17,309 bases of DNA from RZYP01 sp964386405 (GTDB lineage Bacteria > Bacillota > Negativicutes > Acidaminococcales > Acidaminococcaceae): positions 1-17,309 of the forward strand of contig CAYLRW010000038.1 of assembly GCA_964386405.1 (NCBI GenBank), given 5' to 3'. The position numbers and the translations under genes are program-made. Below are positions 1 to 6,399 of this stretch, in pieces (the stretch's first letter is position 1; each line of letters starts with the position of its first letter). The notes beneath the pieces were generated by a model. It was not told the origin of the DNA and did no database searches. It worked only from the letters and a program-made list of their open reading frames with translations.

Positions 1-42
1 CTGTTCCTTTGATTCGCATAATTATACGATATTTTTATTATA
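1..42 (-). promoter_or_regulatory. Leftward promoter and SD for a gene off the left edge
   Basis: Read on the minus strand, TATAAT occurs at 42-37 preceded by TGC, which makes an extended -10. A second TATAAT lies at 26-21. No good -35 is visible for either. An AAAGGA Shine-Dalgarno sequence lies at about 10-5, so the start codon of a leftward gene should fall just outside the window. The gene itself cannot be identified. Confidence 0.5.
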
Positions 43-137
43 GCACACTCATTGTGTTCATTCTGCCTTGCAACTACCATGTTTAGTAATTAAGAGACAA
101 TTTTAGTAAAATCCGCAGGAAACTTCTTTAAAAACAT

Positions 138-176
138 GGATTTCTCGACTTCGCTGCGCTTCGCTCGAAATGACAG
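138..176. repeat. Dispersed extragenic repeat, copy 1
   Basis: The segment has the core TCGACTTCGCTGCGCTTCGC followed by a TCGAAATGACA ending. A related copy lies at about 4215-4247 (TTCGACTTCGCTTTGCTGCG, then CTCGCAATGACA). Both match the general form of the short extragenic repeat found in many Firmicute and other bacterial genomes, with a TTCGACTTCGCT core and an AATGACA end. They carry no gene. Confidence 0.6.
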
Positions 177-296
177 AATAGGTAACTGTGTCTAAGCCGT
201 GATGAAAGAATTAAATACGTTTAAGCTGATTTTATTACACTTTTAGTTCACATAATACCAGTGTTTTTTAATTACTTTTTCGTGTTTCAAGTTTGC

Positions 297-1310
297 TCAA
301 TCACTTGCATCGCCTTTTTCCAGCATATGCTTTACCGCCTGATCGAAATCCGAAGTTATTTTTTGCGTCTTATTAAATTCGTCGTATTCTTCTCTGGCTT
401 TTTGTTCGGCAAGTTTCTTGGTAATACGTCCTTTATCTCTCAATATTTCATACTTACGAAAGGCAAGAAATTCATTGATGCTTTGCGCAAACTCTGCCAT
501 CGTAAAAGTATTTTCACGCTCAATCAAGTCCTCAATATAATCAAAATATCCTGTAATGGCCCTCTCCAACTGCCGTATCTGCTTTTCTTCGAGATAGTTT
601 TTGGCAACTATTACATCAGACTTAAGGATGCGTCCTGCAGGTGCGTTTTTCCAAGTGGTTAGACCCATGTTTTTTTGTGAGTGGTCAGCTTTGGCCGCAA
701 TAATTTCAGCCGCCGTTTGCCCTGTTATCGCATAGTGAAATTTGTTCTGAACCATAGCATAAAAATCATGCGTTACCTGCGCATCTTTATCATAATCTAT
801 ACTGCATTCAGCGAAAATATCAGTAATCTGCTGCCAGATGCGCCTTTCGCTTGCGCGAATCGAACGTACCCGTTCCAGCAATTCACGGAAATAATCTTTG
901 CCAAAAGCAGTTTTGCCTTGTTTCAAGCGTTCATCATCAAGGGCAAAACCTTTGGTCATATATTCTTTCAATACCTTCGTAGCCCAGATACGAAACTGCG
1001 TAGCCCGACCTGAATTCACACGATAGCCCACGGAAATAATGGCATCGAGATTGTAAAACTTCTTTTTGCGCTGTATCTGTCTTAAGCCTTCTTGTTGAAC
1101 TACCGAGAATTCCTCGGTAGTTGAATCTTCCTTCAACTCTTGCTCAGAGTAGATATTTTTTAAGTGCAAAGAAACGTTATCTGCGGTACAGTCAAACAGC
1201 TCGGCCATCGCCTTTTGCGTGAGCCAGATGGTTTCTTCTCTTATAATCGCGTTAACGGTTATATCTTCGGTAGGTACGTTATAGATTAAGAATTGAAATT
1301 CTTTGTTCAT
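297..1310 (-). CDS. RhuM family protein (Virulence_RhuM)
   Basis: This 337-residue protein has the length and N-terminal pattern of the RhuM family. An N-terminal WLTQKAMAELF segment (about residues 29-39) looks like a helix-turn-helix. It is followed by KKFYNLDAIISVGYRVNS and the RIWATKVLKEYMTKGF segment that are characteristic of the family. The C-terminal third is charged and probably helical. RhuM proteins were named from a Salmonella pathogenicity island; their biochemical role is not established, and they are common in mobile and restriction-type islands. The ATG at 1310 has a GAGGTGG site upstream and overlaps the stop of a 19-codon ORF by ATGA, suggesting translational coupling. It is the last gene of a same-strand cluster with the nucleoid-associated protein and the ATPase. 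A perfect 10-bp stem hairpin lies inside the gene at 1098-1122. Confidence 0.88.
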   Translation of the reverse strand: MNKEFQFLIYNVPTEDITVNAIIREETIWLTQKAMAELFDCTADNVSLHLKNIYSEQELKEDSTTEEFSVVQQEGLRQIQRKKKFYNLDAIISVGYRVNSGRATQFRIWATKVLKEYMTKGFALDDERLKQGKTAFGKDYFRELLERVRSIRASERRIWQQITDIFAECSIDYDKDAQVTHDFYAMVQNKFHYAITGQTAAEIIAAKADHSQKNMGLTTWKNAPAGRILKSDVIVAKNYLEEKQIRQLERAITGYFDYIEDLIERENTFTMAEFAQSINEFLAFRKYEILRDKGRITKKLAEQKAREEYDEFNKTQKITSDFDQAVKHMLEKGDASD

Positions 1311-1366
1311 ACGCCCACCTCAATTTCTGTGATGAGAGTAGCTATATCAATTTTATTGTTTTCCAT
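1307..1366 (-). CDS. 19-residue small ORF coupled to rhuM
   Basis: An ATG at 1366 opens a 19-codon frame (MENNKIDIATLITEIEVGV). Its TGA overlaps the RhuM start codon as ATGA. An AGGGGGC Shine-Dalgarno sequence sits six bases before the ATG, which is well placed for initiation. The ORF could be a leader peptide giving translational coupling to RhuM, or a real micro-protein. I do not recognise the peptide. Length alone gives little statistical support; the case rests on the ribosome binding site and the overlap. Confidence 0.45.
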   Translation of the reverse strand: MENNKIDIATLITEIEVGV

Positions 1367-1483
1367 GAAATTGCCCCCTATTGGTCCAGCTTCAAAGACT
1401 ACCCGTTATTCCATTAACGTTATTTATGGTGCTTATTTTAATTCACCAGACCACTCTATCTTCTTTGATAACGCCTAAGAATA

Positions 1484-2482
1484 TTACTTATTTAATATTC
1501 TTCCAATATTTTTTACTTCAATAGAAATAGTTCCGTCAGGATTATTAATAAACTCAATGAAATCATGGTTTTCAAAATATTCGGCAGGAAAGGTAATTTC
1601 AATGCCTGTATCGGTCTTAATTTTATGATTTTTGGCAGTTTTGACGGCAAGATTTTTTTCTACCTTAACGTCTTTAGGTAATTGCGCTTCGATGATTTGC
1701 GACTCAAACTCTTGCTGCATTAATTGCGAACCTGCGAATACTTCCTGACCTAATTCCGTCGGCGAAAAAGATGAAGATGTTTCGGCATTCTCTAAAAGAT
1801 AATTTTTGGCCTTCGAAAGTATCACCGCTGAATTGGCGCCATGTTTCTCGGCGACTTCTGCAGCTATTTGGCTTACGGTCTTAATTGCTTCTTTACCGGA
1901 GATCGTCGAAGTACATTGCAGTAATATCTCCGGCAGCAAATATGTTTCCTGTCCGTTAATTATTCTCTTTTTATCAACAAAGCCAATAGCAAATTTATCA
2001 CAGGCAATAAGCGCATAAGAATCGACTTTTTGTGTTGTATTAGGAAGGATCGCATGGTGTTTGATGATTTCATTATGAATGCTGCCGTCACTGGTCAATA
2101 CTTGATGTGTGTAAGCCATTTTACTTGTTAATAATAATAAGGCAAAATACCTGACGCCGTTATCGGAGAAATCTACTACAAGTAAATCCGTTGGCACAGG
2201 ATTCTCGGACTGCGCAATCTGCTCATACAAGGTATTGCCAATTAATGCAGATATTTCAGTAAAGCTAGTTTGCTGCGCTAAATATTTATCTAGCTGTACG
2301 AAAAAAGAACTTTCTGAAGAAAAAGCTCCTGATTTCTGGTTAAGGTCTGATTTTATATGTTCCAGATGTTTTTCGATGTACTCGTTGATAGTAATGTCTG
2401 CGAAATTCAATTCTTTTTGCGAGATAATGCACATGCCTGAATTAAAATCCAATATATGGAGAATAGCTTTGTTAATGATCAT
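1484..2482 (-). CDS. Nucleoid-associated protein, NdpA/YejK family
   Basis: The 332-residue protein matches the family of 37-kDa nucleoid-associated bacterial proteins (E. coli YejK). It has an N-terminal INKAILHILDFNSG strand-helix segment and a central region with LLVVDFSDNGVRYFALLLL (about residues 100-118). An ALIACDKFAIGFVDKKRI segment follows. The C-terminal part contains FPAEYFENHDFIEFINNPDG, which resembles the usual family ending. YejK binds the nucleoid, but a molecular function is not established; copies also occur in accessory islands. The ATG at 2482 has an AAAGGATG site about nine bases upstream. An 8-bp stem hairpin (1478-1485 with 1494-1501) overlaps the stop codon but has no U-tract, so I do not call it a terminator. 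Confidence 0.85.
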   Translation of the reverse strand: MIINKAILHILDFNSGMCIISQKELNFADITINEYIEKHLEHIKSDLNQKSGAFSSESSFFVQLDKYLAQQTSFTEISALIGNTLYEQIAQSENPVPTDLLVVDFSDNGVRYFALLLLTSKMAYTHQVLTSDGSIHNEIIKHHAILPNTTQKVDSYALIACDKFAIGFVDKKRIINGQETYLLPEILLQCTSTISGKEAIKTVSQIAAEVAEKHGANSAVILSKAKNYLLENAETSSSFSPTELGQEVFAGSQLMQQEFESQIIEAQLPKDVKVEKNLAVKTAKNHKIKTDTGIEITFPAEYFENHDFIEFINNPDGTISIEVKNIGRILNK

Positions 2483-2580
2483 TAATTTTTATCATCCTTT
2501 ATATCCTGATTAGTCAGCGAACCAAAATGCACTGCCAAATCAATAAACTTTGTGGTCGGAAAATCTTCATGCGCTTTTTG

Positions 2581-3975
2581 TCATTCAAATAAATCTTCGG
2601 CTGTTCTAAGATATATTTCATTATTTACTGCTTCTTTTGCAATTTCATCGGCAAAACCATTCTTTGCAAATAACCAGTAGCACAATTGACTTTCTGGGTC
2701 GACAGGAGTGAATTTTCTTTGCATATTCCGTAAATCATGAAGAGAAAATTGACTGTTCTTGTATTTGCATTCGCCTACCAGGTAGTGCTTTCTTTTGGTA
2801 TCAACAGCTAATATATCCAACTCATCCGTTTTATTCCACCAACGCCCTATTTGGGTAAAATGAAATGGCAGTAATTCTTTTCTATTTTGTCTTTGCAAAT
2901 ACTGTCGGCAAACATCTTCAAAAACAAAAGAAGTGTAGTTGGCAAGCTCCGGCTCTACTGCATATCTCCATATTCCCTGAGCATCTCCTGCTTCCAGTTC
3001 CGACAAATTCGGGAAAACGAACCTATACCAAAAACAGAAAAAATTGTCTGTTAAGCGATATAAACCTCGTTGGACATTTGCCTGTTCTTTCAGTCCGTCA
3101 GTAAGAGAAAACTCCCTGCAAATAATGCCTAGTTCGATAAGATTTTTCAGATAAACACTCAACTTGCTTCTATCAATTTGTGTTTTTTGATAAATATCAT
3201 TTAATTTGGTGTTACCCAAGGCTACTGCTTCTATAACAGTATTATAAATCGCAGTTTCTCTTAACTCCTGCCGCAGCAGAAATTCTATTTCGCTGTACAA
3301 AATACTACCACGAGTCAAAATATGGGCAGTAATATTTTCCTGCAAGCTCTTACTGGAATCAAATTGTTTTAAATAATGAGGTATTCCTCCCAGCACGGCA
3401 TATGCAGTAATTTTTTCCACTGCGTTATATTGCGGGAAAAATTGCGCCGCTGTGAAGTAATCCATTTCTTGCATTTTTAAGATTCCGGTAGTACGTCCAT
3501 AAAGGGGATTTTTCTCCGCTAGAATATCATTTTCCATAAACGACATAGAACTGCCGCACAAAATAATCATGATATTTTCATTCTTTAATTCCGTATCCCA
3601 TAAGTTTTGCAGAATTGATGGAATAGCTCTGTTGCCTTTGACCATATACGGGAACTCATCAATTACAAGCAGCTTTTTACCTGAACCAGGAAATTCCCTA
3701 ACACTCTTCAAAGCCTGCTGCCAATCAGCAAATTTGTCGATATAACGTGCAGCTGGTATGTCCTTTTGCAAAATGCGTTCACTAAAACCCTTCAATTGCT
3801 GTTGGTCGGTCACTTCCGTGCAGGAATAAAACACATTGTCCTTATTTTCACAGAATTTACGAAGTGTTTCCGTTTTACCGATACGTCTTCTGCCATAAAG
3901 AACTATCAATTGTCCGTTACTTTCGCTATAACGGCTTTCCAAAAAATTTAGTTCTTCCTCGCGTCCAATAAACAT
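2581..3975 (-). CDS. ArchATPase-type AAA ATPase with DUF234 C-terminal domain
   Basis: The 464-residue protein begins with the FIGREEELNFLESRY signature of the family. A P-loop GRRRIGKT lies at about 28-35 and a Walker B LLVIDEF at 102-108. The sensor-like IIILCGSSMSFM-type strand follows at about 137-149. The middle holds a winged-helix-like segment. The C-terminal domain carries ELD at 385-387 and ECK at 402-404, spaced like the catalytic residues of a PD-(D/E)xK nuclease fold; the family is known to have such a C-terminal domain in many members. Cellular function is not established. The ATG at 3975 has a GAGG site eight bases upstream. The gene lies 98 bp before the nucleoid-associated protein on the same strand. 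Confidence 0.85.
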   Translation of the reverse strand: MFIGREEELNFLESRYSESNGQLIVLYGRRRIGKTETLRKFCENKDNVFYSCTEVTDQQQLKGFSERILQKDIPAARYIDKFADWQQALKSVREFPGSGKKLLVIDEFPYMVKGNRAIPSILQNLWDTELKNENIMIILCGSSMSFMENDILAEKNPLYGRTTGILKMQEMDYFTAAQFFPQYNAVEKITAYAVLGGIPHYLKQFDSSKSLQENITAHILTRGSILYSEIEFLLRQELRETAIYNTVIEAVALGNTKLNDIYQKTQIDRSKLSVYLKNLIELGIICREFSLTDGLKEQANVQRGLYRLTDNFFCFWYRFVFPNLSELEAGDAQGIWRYAVEPELANYTSFVFEDVCRQYLQRQNRKELLPFHFTQIGRWWNKTDELDILAVDTKRKHYLVGECKYKNSQFSLHDLRNMQRKFTPVDPESQLCYWLFAKNGFADEIAKEAVNNEIYLRTAEDLFE

Positions 3976-3990
3976 CAGTCTCGCCTCATT

Positions 3991-4030
3991 TATCTAATCG
4001 TGATTTGTATAATCGTGATTTGATAATATT
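3991..4030. repeat. 40-bp direct repeat, copy A
   Basis: The repeat begins TATCTAATCGTGATTTG and ends TGATAATATT. It contains two near-copies of a 15-base unit TAATCGTGATTTGTA. Copy B starts exactly 180 bp further on and differs at only two positions. Confidence 0.85.
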
Positions 4031-4170
4031 ATAAGTTTTATTCCAGCTAAATGCAAGAGTAAATAAAGCTGGTAAAAGCATGTTATTCTTCGACTTTACT
4101 CTTTTTCTTTCGGGATGACCATGCAGCATATGAAATACCTCAGGCAAAGGTGTCTTACCCACACTGTTTT

Positions 4171-4210
4171 TATCTAATCTTGATTTGTATAATCGTGATT
4201 TGATAATTTT
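4171..4210. repeat. 40-bp direct repeat, copy B
   Basis: This copy differs from copy A by a G to T change at position 10 and an A to T change at position 38. It runs directly into the dispersed extragenic repeat near 4215, so the two elements form one composite block. Confidence 0.85.
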
Positions 4211-4214
4211 AAGT

Positions 4215-4247
4215 TGTTCGACTTCGCTTTGCTGCGCTCGCAATGAC
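4215..4247. repeat. Dispersed extragenic repeat, copy 2
   Basis: It reads TTCGACTTCGCTTTGCTGCG followed by CTCGCAATGACA and is related to the copy at about 138-176. Confidence 0.6.
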
Positions 4248-4488
4248 AATGTGAATGGCTGCTATTGCGCTAACCTTCTAGGCAGCCAATCATTATCGGC
4301 AATATTTCTATTTTATTCATTAGTTTGTTTGCTATGTTTTTGCCGATAGTAACCATGGCAAACGGCCGATTACCAATGACTGGTAAAAACCAGAGGCCCT
4401 TCTTCAAGTGATATATGAGGAACATTGCAGTTCACGGTATGCAACACATCCTCATTACCTCACTAATTTTTGAAGCAAAACGCTTCTA

Positions 4489-5088
4489 TTAAACACTCGG
4501 CGACCATGTTTCCATTGGCACCGGCGGGTTCTCTTTGATCCATTGTTCGAACTCTTCGGCGCTTTGAACACCGCCTTGCAGCACTGCTTTATAGATATCA
4601 ATCCCACGGTACTTCTTTGTTGGCGAAAAGCAGGCTTTGATTTGCAGGATCGTCAGCTTCTTTTCTTCCGTCAATGCCTTTTGCATTGCTTGCGCAAAAC
4701 CATCTGCCATACCGGCATGCGGATGACTAAAGGGCACCAGCCAATTATCGATATCCCACAGCATACCGTTGGCATCTTCGTAATCGATGCGCCAATAAAG
4801 GCCCGGATCATCAGTACCTAGAAAATTAAGATACTGAATTTGTTTGACTCCCGGAACATTCGCAAATTCTTTGATCGTTTCGAAACCAACATTAATATTC
4901 GGCTCCTCCACATAGATTTCAAAATCCAGATTGGTACTGGCCATCAGGCCGAATCTCGCCGAACCGACTAAGATAATTTTGCCAACCTTGCCCCAACGCT
5001 CGCGAATTTCGAGCTCCGCCATGACAGCTTCCGCCGCTTTTTGCAGTTTTGCCGCTTTCTCCAGATATTCCTTATCTCTTTCTTGCAT
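4489..5088 (-). CDS. Putative nucleotidyltransferase-fold protein
   Basis: The 199-residue protein has the pattern of a minimal nucleotidyltransferase: VGSARFG at about 41-47 followed by NLDFEIYV at 53-60. This gives the GS motif and two acidic residues (D55, E57) of the metal site. A later acidic cluster, WDIDNW at 111-116, could supply the third carboxylate. The N-terminal 30 residues look like a charged helix. The substrate cannot be read from the sequence; related folds include antibiotic and protein nucleotidyltransferases and toxin-antitoxin members. The ATG at 5088 has AGGGG seven bases upstream. A TGATATAGT extended -10 lies about 70 bp upstream, but no good -35 is seen. The neighbouring methyltransferase ends 132 bp upstream. 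Confidence 0.65.
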   Translation of the reverse strand: MQERDKEYLEKAAKLQKAAEAVMAELEIRERWGKVGKIILVGSARFGLMASTNLDFEIYVEEPNINVGFETIKEFANVPGVKQIQYLNFLGTDDPGLYWRIDYEDANGMLWDIDNWLVPFSHPHAGMADGFAQAMQKALTEEKKLTILQIKACFSPTKKYRGIDIYKAVLQGGVQSAEEFEQWIKENPPVPMETWSPSV

Positions 5089-5220
5089 TATTCAACCCCT
5101 GCCTTTCCCATCATCTGATTATGCAAATAACTTTTCCCCTGCTATCCGCTAATAACTATATCACAATTGTCCGGGTCAAAAAAGCTTGCACCAATATCTT
5201 CCTTGCCGTGTACTCATTGG

Positions 5221-6051
5221 CTATTTTTCCAAAAGTATCGCAATAGTGCGGTTATCTGCTGTATAACTTTGACCGGCAACATCACCGAACAGCTCAAACT
5301 TCTTGAAGCCTGCCGCCTGCGCTTCTTCAATCAGGCTCTCTGCACTGAAGCAAGTATTCCAGATATTGCAGGTCCTGATGCTTTCCTCCGTAATGATCGT
5401 CGTTTTTTCTAAGGTCACATGCTGCGGGTACTTGTACTGCCCGCTTATCAGAAGATGCTTTCCTTGGCTCCAAAAGCCTCCATCCGCACATACCTGCCAA
5501 GTTTGTGCTTCTTGAAAATCATGAAACATTTCGAGAGAAAATACATCTAACAGAAGTTTGCCGCCTTTTTTCAGACTGCGATAAATATTTTGCAGGATCA
5601 AACTCCTGTTCTCCGTCGATAAGACTCCGTAATCGCAGTAAATAAATGTTGCGCAAGCAAAAACGTTCTCACAGTCCATCTTGAGATAATCCTGACAAAC
5701 ATAGGTGATGTCCAGCCCCTGCCTCTTGGCAGAACGCCTTGCGTATGCAATGGAACGCCGGGAATAATCAATACCGGTTACCTGATAGCCGGCTTGGCAA
5801 AATCTCTCCGCATATAATCCAGGTCCGCAGCCGACATCCAATAGTGCCGGATACTCCTGACAAGGCATTATCTCTTTGATCCAGGTGACAGAGTCCTCAA
5901 TGAAACTCAGTTTGCGGCTTGCTCCTTCGTAATCCGGATTTAAGTGTGCCAGCAGCATCTGCTTCGAAATATGTTCATCGTTCCAGATACTAACGTCGCT
6001 GGGCGCGTAAACTGGGGGACATGCTAAACACTTGACGATTTTTTCGTACAT
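5221..6051 (-). CDS. Class I SAM-dependent methyltransferase behind an attenuator
   Basis: Motif I of the Rossmann-fold methyltransferases, LLDVGCGPG, is at about 70-78 of the 276-residue product. VTGIDYSRRSI (motif II region, acidic D) and KKGGKLLLDVFS (post-strand 5) follow. The N-terminal EHISKQMLLAHLNPD segment and the C-terminal half are typical of a common Firmicute family annotated only as class I methyltransferase; the substrate is unknown. A GTG at 6060 is in frame, but it overlaps the AAAGGAGTG Shine-Dalgarno site, so I choose the ATG at 6051, eight bases after it. A perfect intrinsic terminator (6072-6110) stands just upstream of the ribosome binding site, which implies regulation by transcription attenuation. 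Confidence 0.85.
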   Translation of the reverse strand: MYEKIVKCLACPPVYAPSDVSIWNDEHISKQMLLAHLNPDYEGASRKLSFIEDSVTWIKEIMPCQEYPALLDVGCGPGLYAERFCQAGYQVTGIDYSRRSIAYARRSAKRQGLDITYVCQDYLKMDCENVFACATFIYCDYGVLSTENRSLILQNIYRSLKKGGKLLLDVFSLEMFHDFQEAQTWQVCADGGFWSQGKHLLISGQYKYPQHVTLEKTTIITEESIRTCNIWNTCFSAESLIEEAQAAGFKKFELFGDVAGQSYTADNRTIAILLEK

Positions 6052-6071
6052 AAAAAACACTCCTTTGTCTT

Positions 6072-6110
6072 TAATAAAAATAAAAAAGCCGTAGATTTTA
6101 CTCTACGGCT
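6072..6110 (-). terminator. Intrinsic terminator (attenuator) upstream of the methyltransferase
   Basis: On the minus strand a 9-bp perfect stem AGCCGTAGA/TCTACGGCT (6110-6102 with 6095-6087) closes a 6-base loop. It is followed by TTTTTTATTTTTATT. It lies between the leader promoter and the methyltransferase start, so it would stop transcription before the gene unless disrupted. Confidence 0.85.
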
Positions 6111-6192
6111 AATCTTTTGCAGGCAAAGATAAGTTGAAGAGTAAAATAAAACCACACAGCAGGTACAGCAACAAAACCGCAAAAACGGTCAA
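6109..6192 (-). CDS. 27-residue hydrophobic small ORF in the leader
   Basis: A TTG at 6192 opens a 27-codon frame whose start overlaps the stop of the upstream 30-codon ORF (TTGA). An AGG lies six bases before it. The product is almost entirely hydrophobic (VFAVLLLYLLCGFILLFNL in its centre) and ends PAKD, as expected of a single membrane helix. The TAG falls on the first bases of the terminator stem. It could be a small membrane protein, a leader peptide or chance; the size recalls KdpF, but the ending does not fit that family. Confidence 0.3.
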   Translation of the reverse strand: MTVFAVLLLYLLCGFILLFNLSLPAKD

Positions 6193-6281
6193 ACTGAACC
6201 TATTGAGTTGATTTTACCCACTCTTTTCCAGTCGCTATCCATACCACCGATTATGTGATATCGGATGCGCCGGCTATTCAT
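6189..6281 (-). CDS. 30-residue leader ORF
   Basis: The frame runs from ATG at 6281 to TGA at 6189 and starts MNSRRIRYHIIGGMDSDW. A weak AGGTG abuts the ATG, so initiation is uncertain. An internal ATG at codon 14 (6242), also preceded by GGTGG, is an alternative start. The codons near 6224-6211 contain the segment that can sequester the antiterminator strand, so translation here would affect the downstream RNA fold. Confidence 0.4.
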   Translation of the reverse strand: MNSRRIRYHIIGGMDSDWKRVGKINSIGSV

Positions 6282-6309
6282 CACCTATTTATTCAAATTT
6301 ACGGTTTAT

Positions 6310-6338
6310 ATCTTATAACTCTTGCCTGTGCTTGTCAA
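6310..6338 (-). promoter_or_regulatory. Sigma-70 type promoter of the leader transcript
   Basis: The -35 is TTGACA (6338-6333), a full consensus match, followed by a 17-base spacer and TAAGAT (6315-6310) as -10. Confidence 0.65.
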
Positions 6339-6399
6339 CGCCCAAAAATGCCGAGAACAACAACGTCCAAAATACTATTTTGAGGAGTGAAGCAGGCAC

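Larger units (their letters stand above)
1..296. other. Non-coding stretch at the left edge
   Basis: I see no convincing gene here. The stretch holds the leftward promoter at 1-42, a 13-bp palindrome (ATTTTAGTAAAAT) near 102-114, and the dispersed repeat at about 138-176. No clear rho-independent terminator follows the RhuM stop codon at 297. Confidence 0.5.
3976..4488. other. Repeat-rich non-coding island
   Basis: No convincing gene is present. The stretch holds two near-identical 40-bp repeats (3991-4030 and 4171-4210) and a copy of the dispersed extragenic repeat (about 4215-4247). A degenerate relative lies at 4083-4120 (ATTCTTCGACTT, then TTTCGGGATGACC). There are also inverted repeats at 4255-4286 (TGGCTGC/GCAGCCA) and at 4294-4302 with 4340-4348 (TATCGGCAA/TTGCCGATA). 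An open frame of 87 codons on the minus strand is only the translation of these repeats. Confidence 0.65.
6061..6399 (-). promoter_or_regulatory. Leader region with attenuator before the methyltransferase
   Basis: A promoter at 6338-6310 should start RNA near 6303. The leader of about 240 nt contains a 30-codon ORF (6281-6189), an overlapping 27-codon hydrophobic ORF (6192-6109) and a terminator at 6110-6072. Segment 6147-6138 (ATTTTACTCT) is perfectly complementary over 10 bases to 6104-6095 (AGAGTAAAAT), the loop and arms of the terminator. It can also pair, with a four-base bulge, with AGAGTGGGTAAAAT at 6224-6211 inside the first ORF. The pairings are mutually exclusive. I do not recognise a known riboswitch class. 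Upstream of the promoter, a CAAAATA-C-TATTTTG palindrome (6368-6382) follows the previous gene's stop. Confidence 0.6.

Noticed and set aside
1478..1501. 8-bp stem hairpin at the end of the nucleoid-associated protein gene as a terminator
   Set aside because: No U-tract follows on the minus strand, and it overlaps the stop codon.
2483..2580. Open frame of 32 codons directly after the ATPase stop, in the same frame, ending with one base overlapping the next ATG
   Set aside because: An open run of this length has a fair chance of arising randomly, the ATPase ending looks complete, and no start codon with a site is present. A degraded gene tail cannot be excluded.
3986..4249. 87-codon open frame on the minus strand
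   Set aside because: It is a translation of the two 40-bp repeats and the dispersed repeat; its two ends repeat the same peptide (IIKSRLYKSRLDK) and no ribosome binding site is seen.
6241..6281. T-box or known riboswitch in the methyltransferase leader (GGTGGTATGGATAGCG resembles part of a T-box sequence)
   Set aside because: The T-box-like bases are not next to the terminator, and no stem I or specifier loop is apparent; other riboswitch consensus patterns I know do not fit either.
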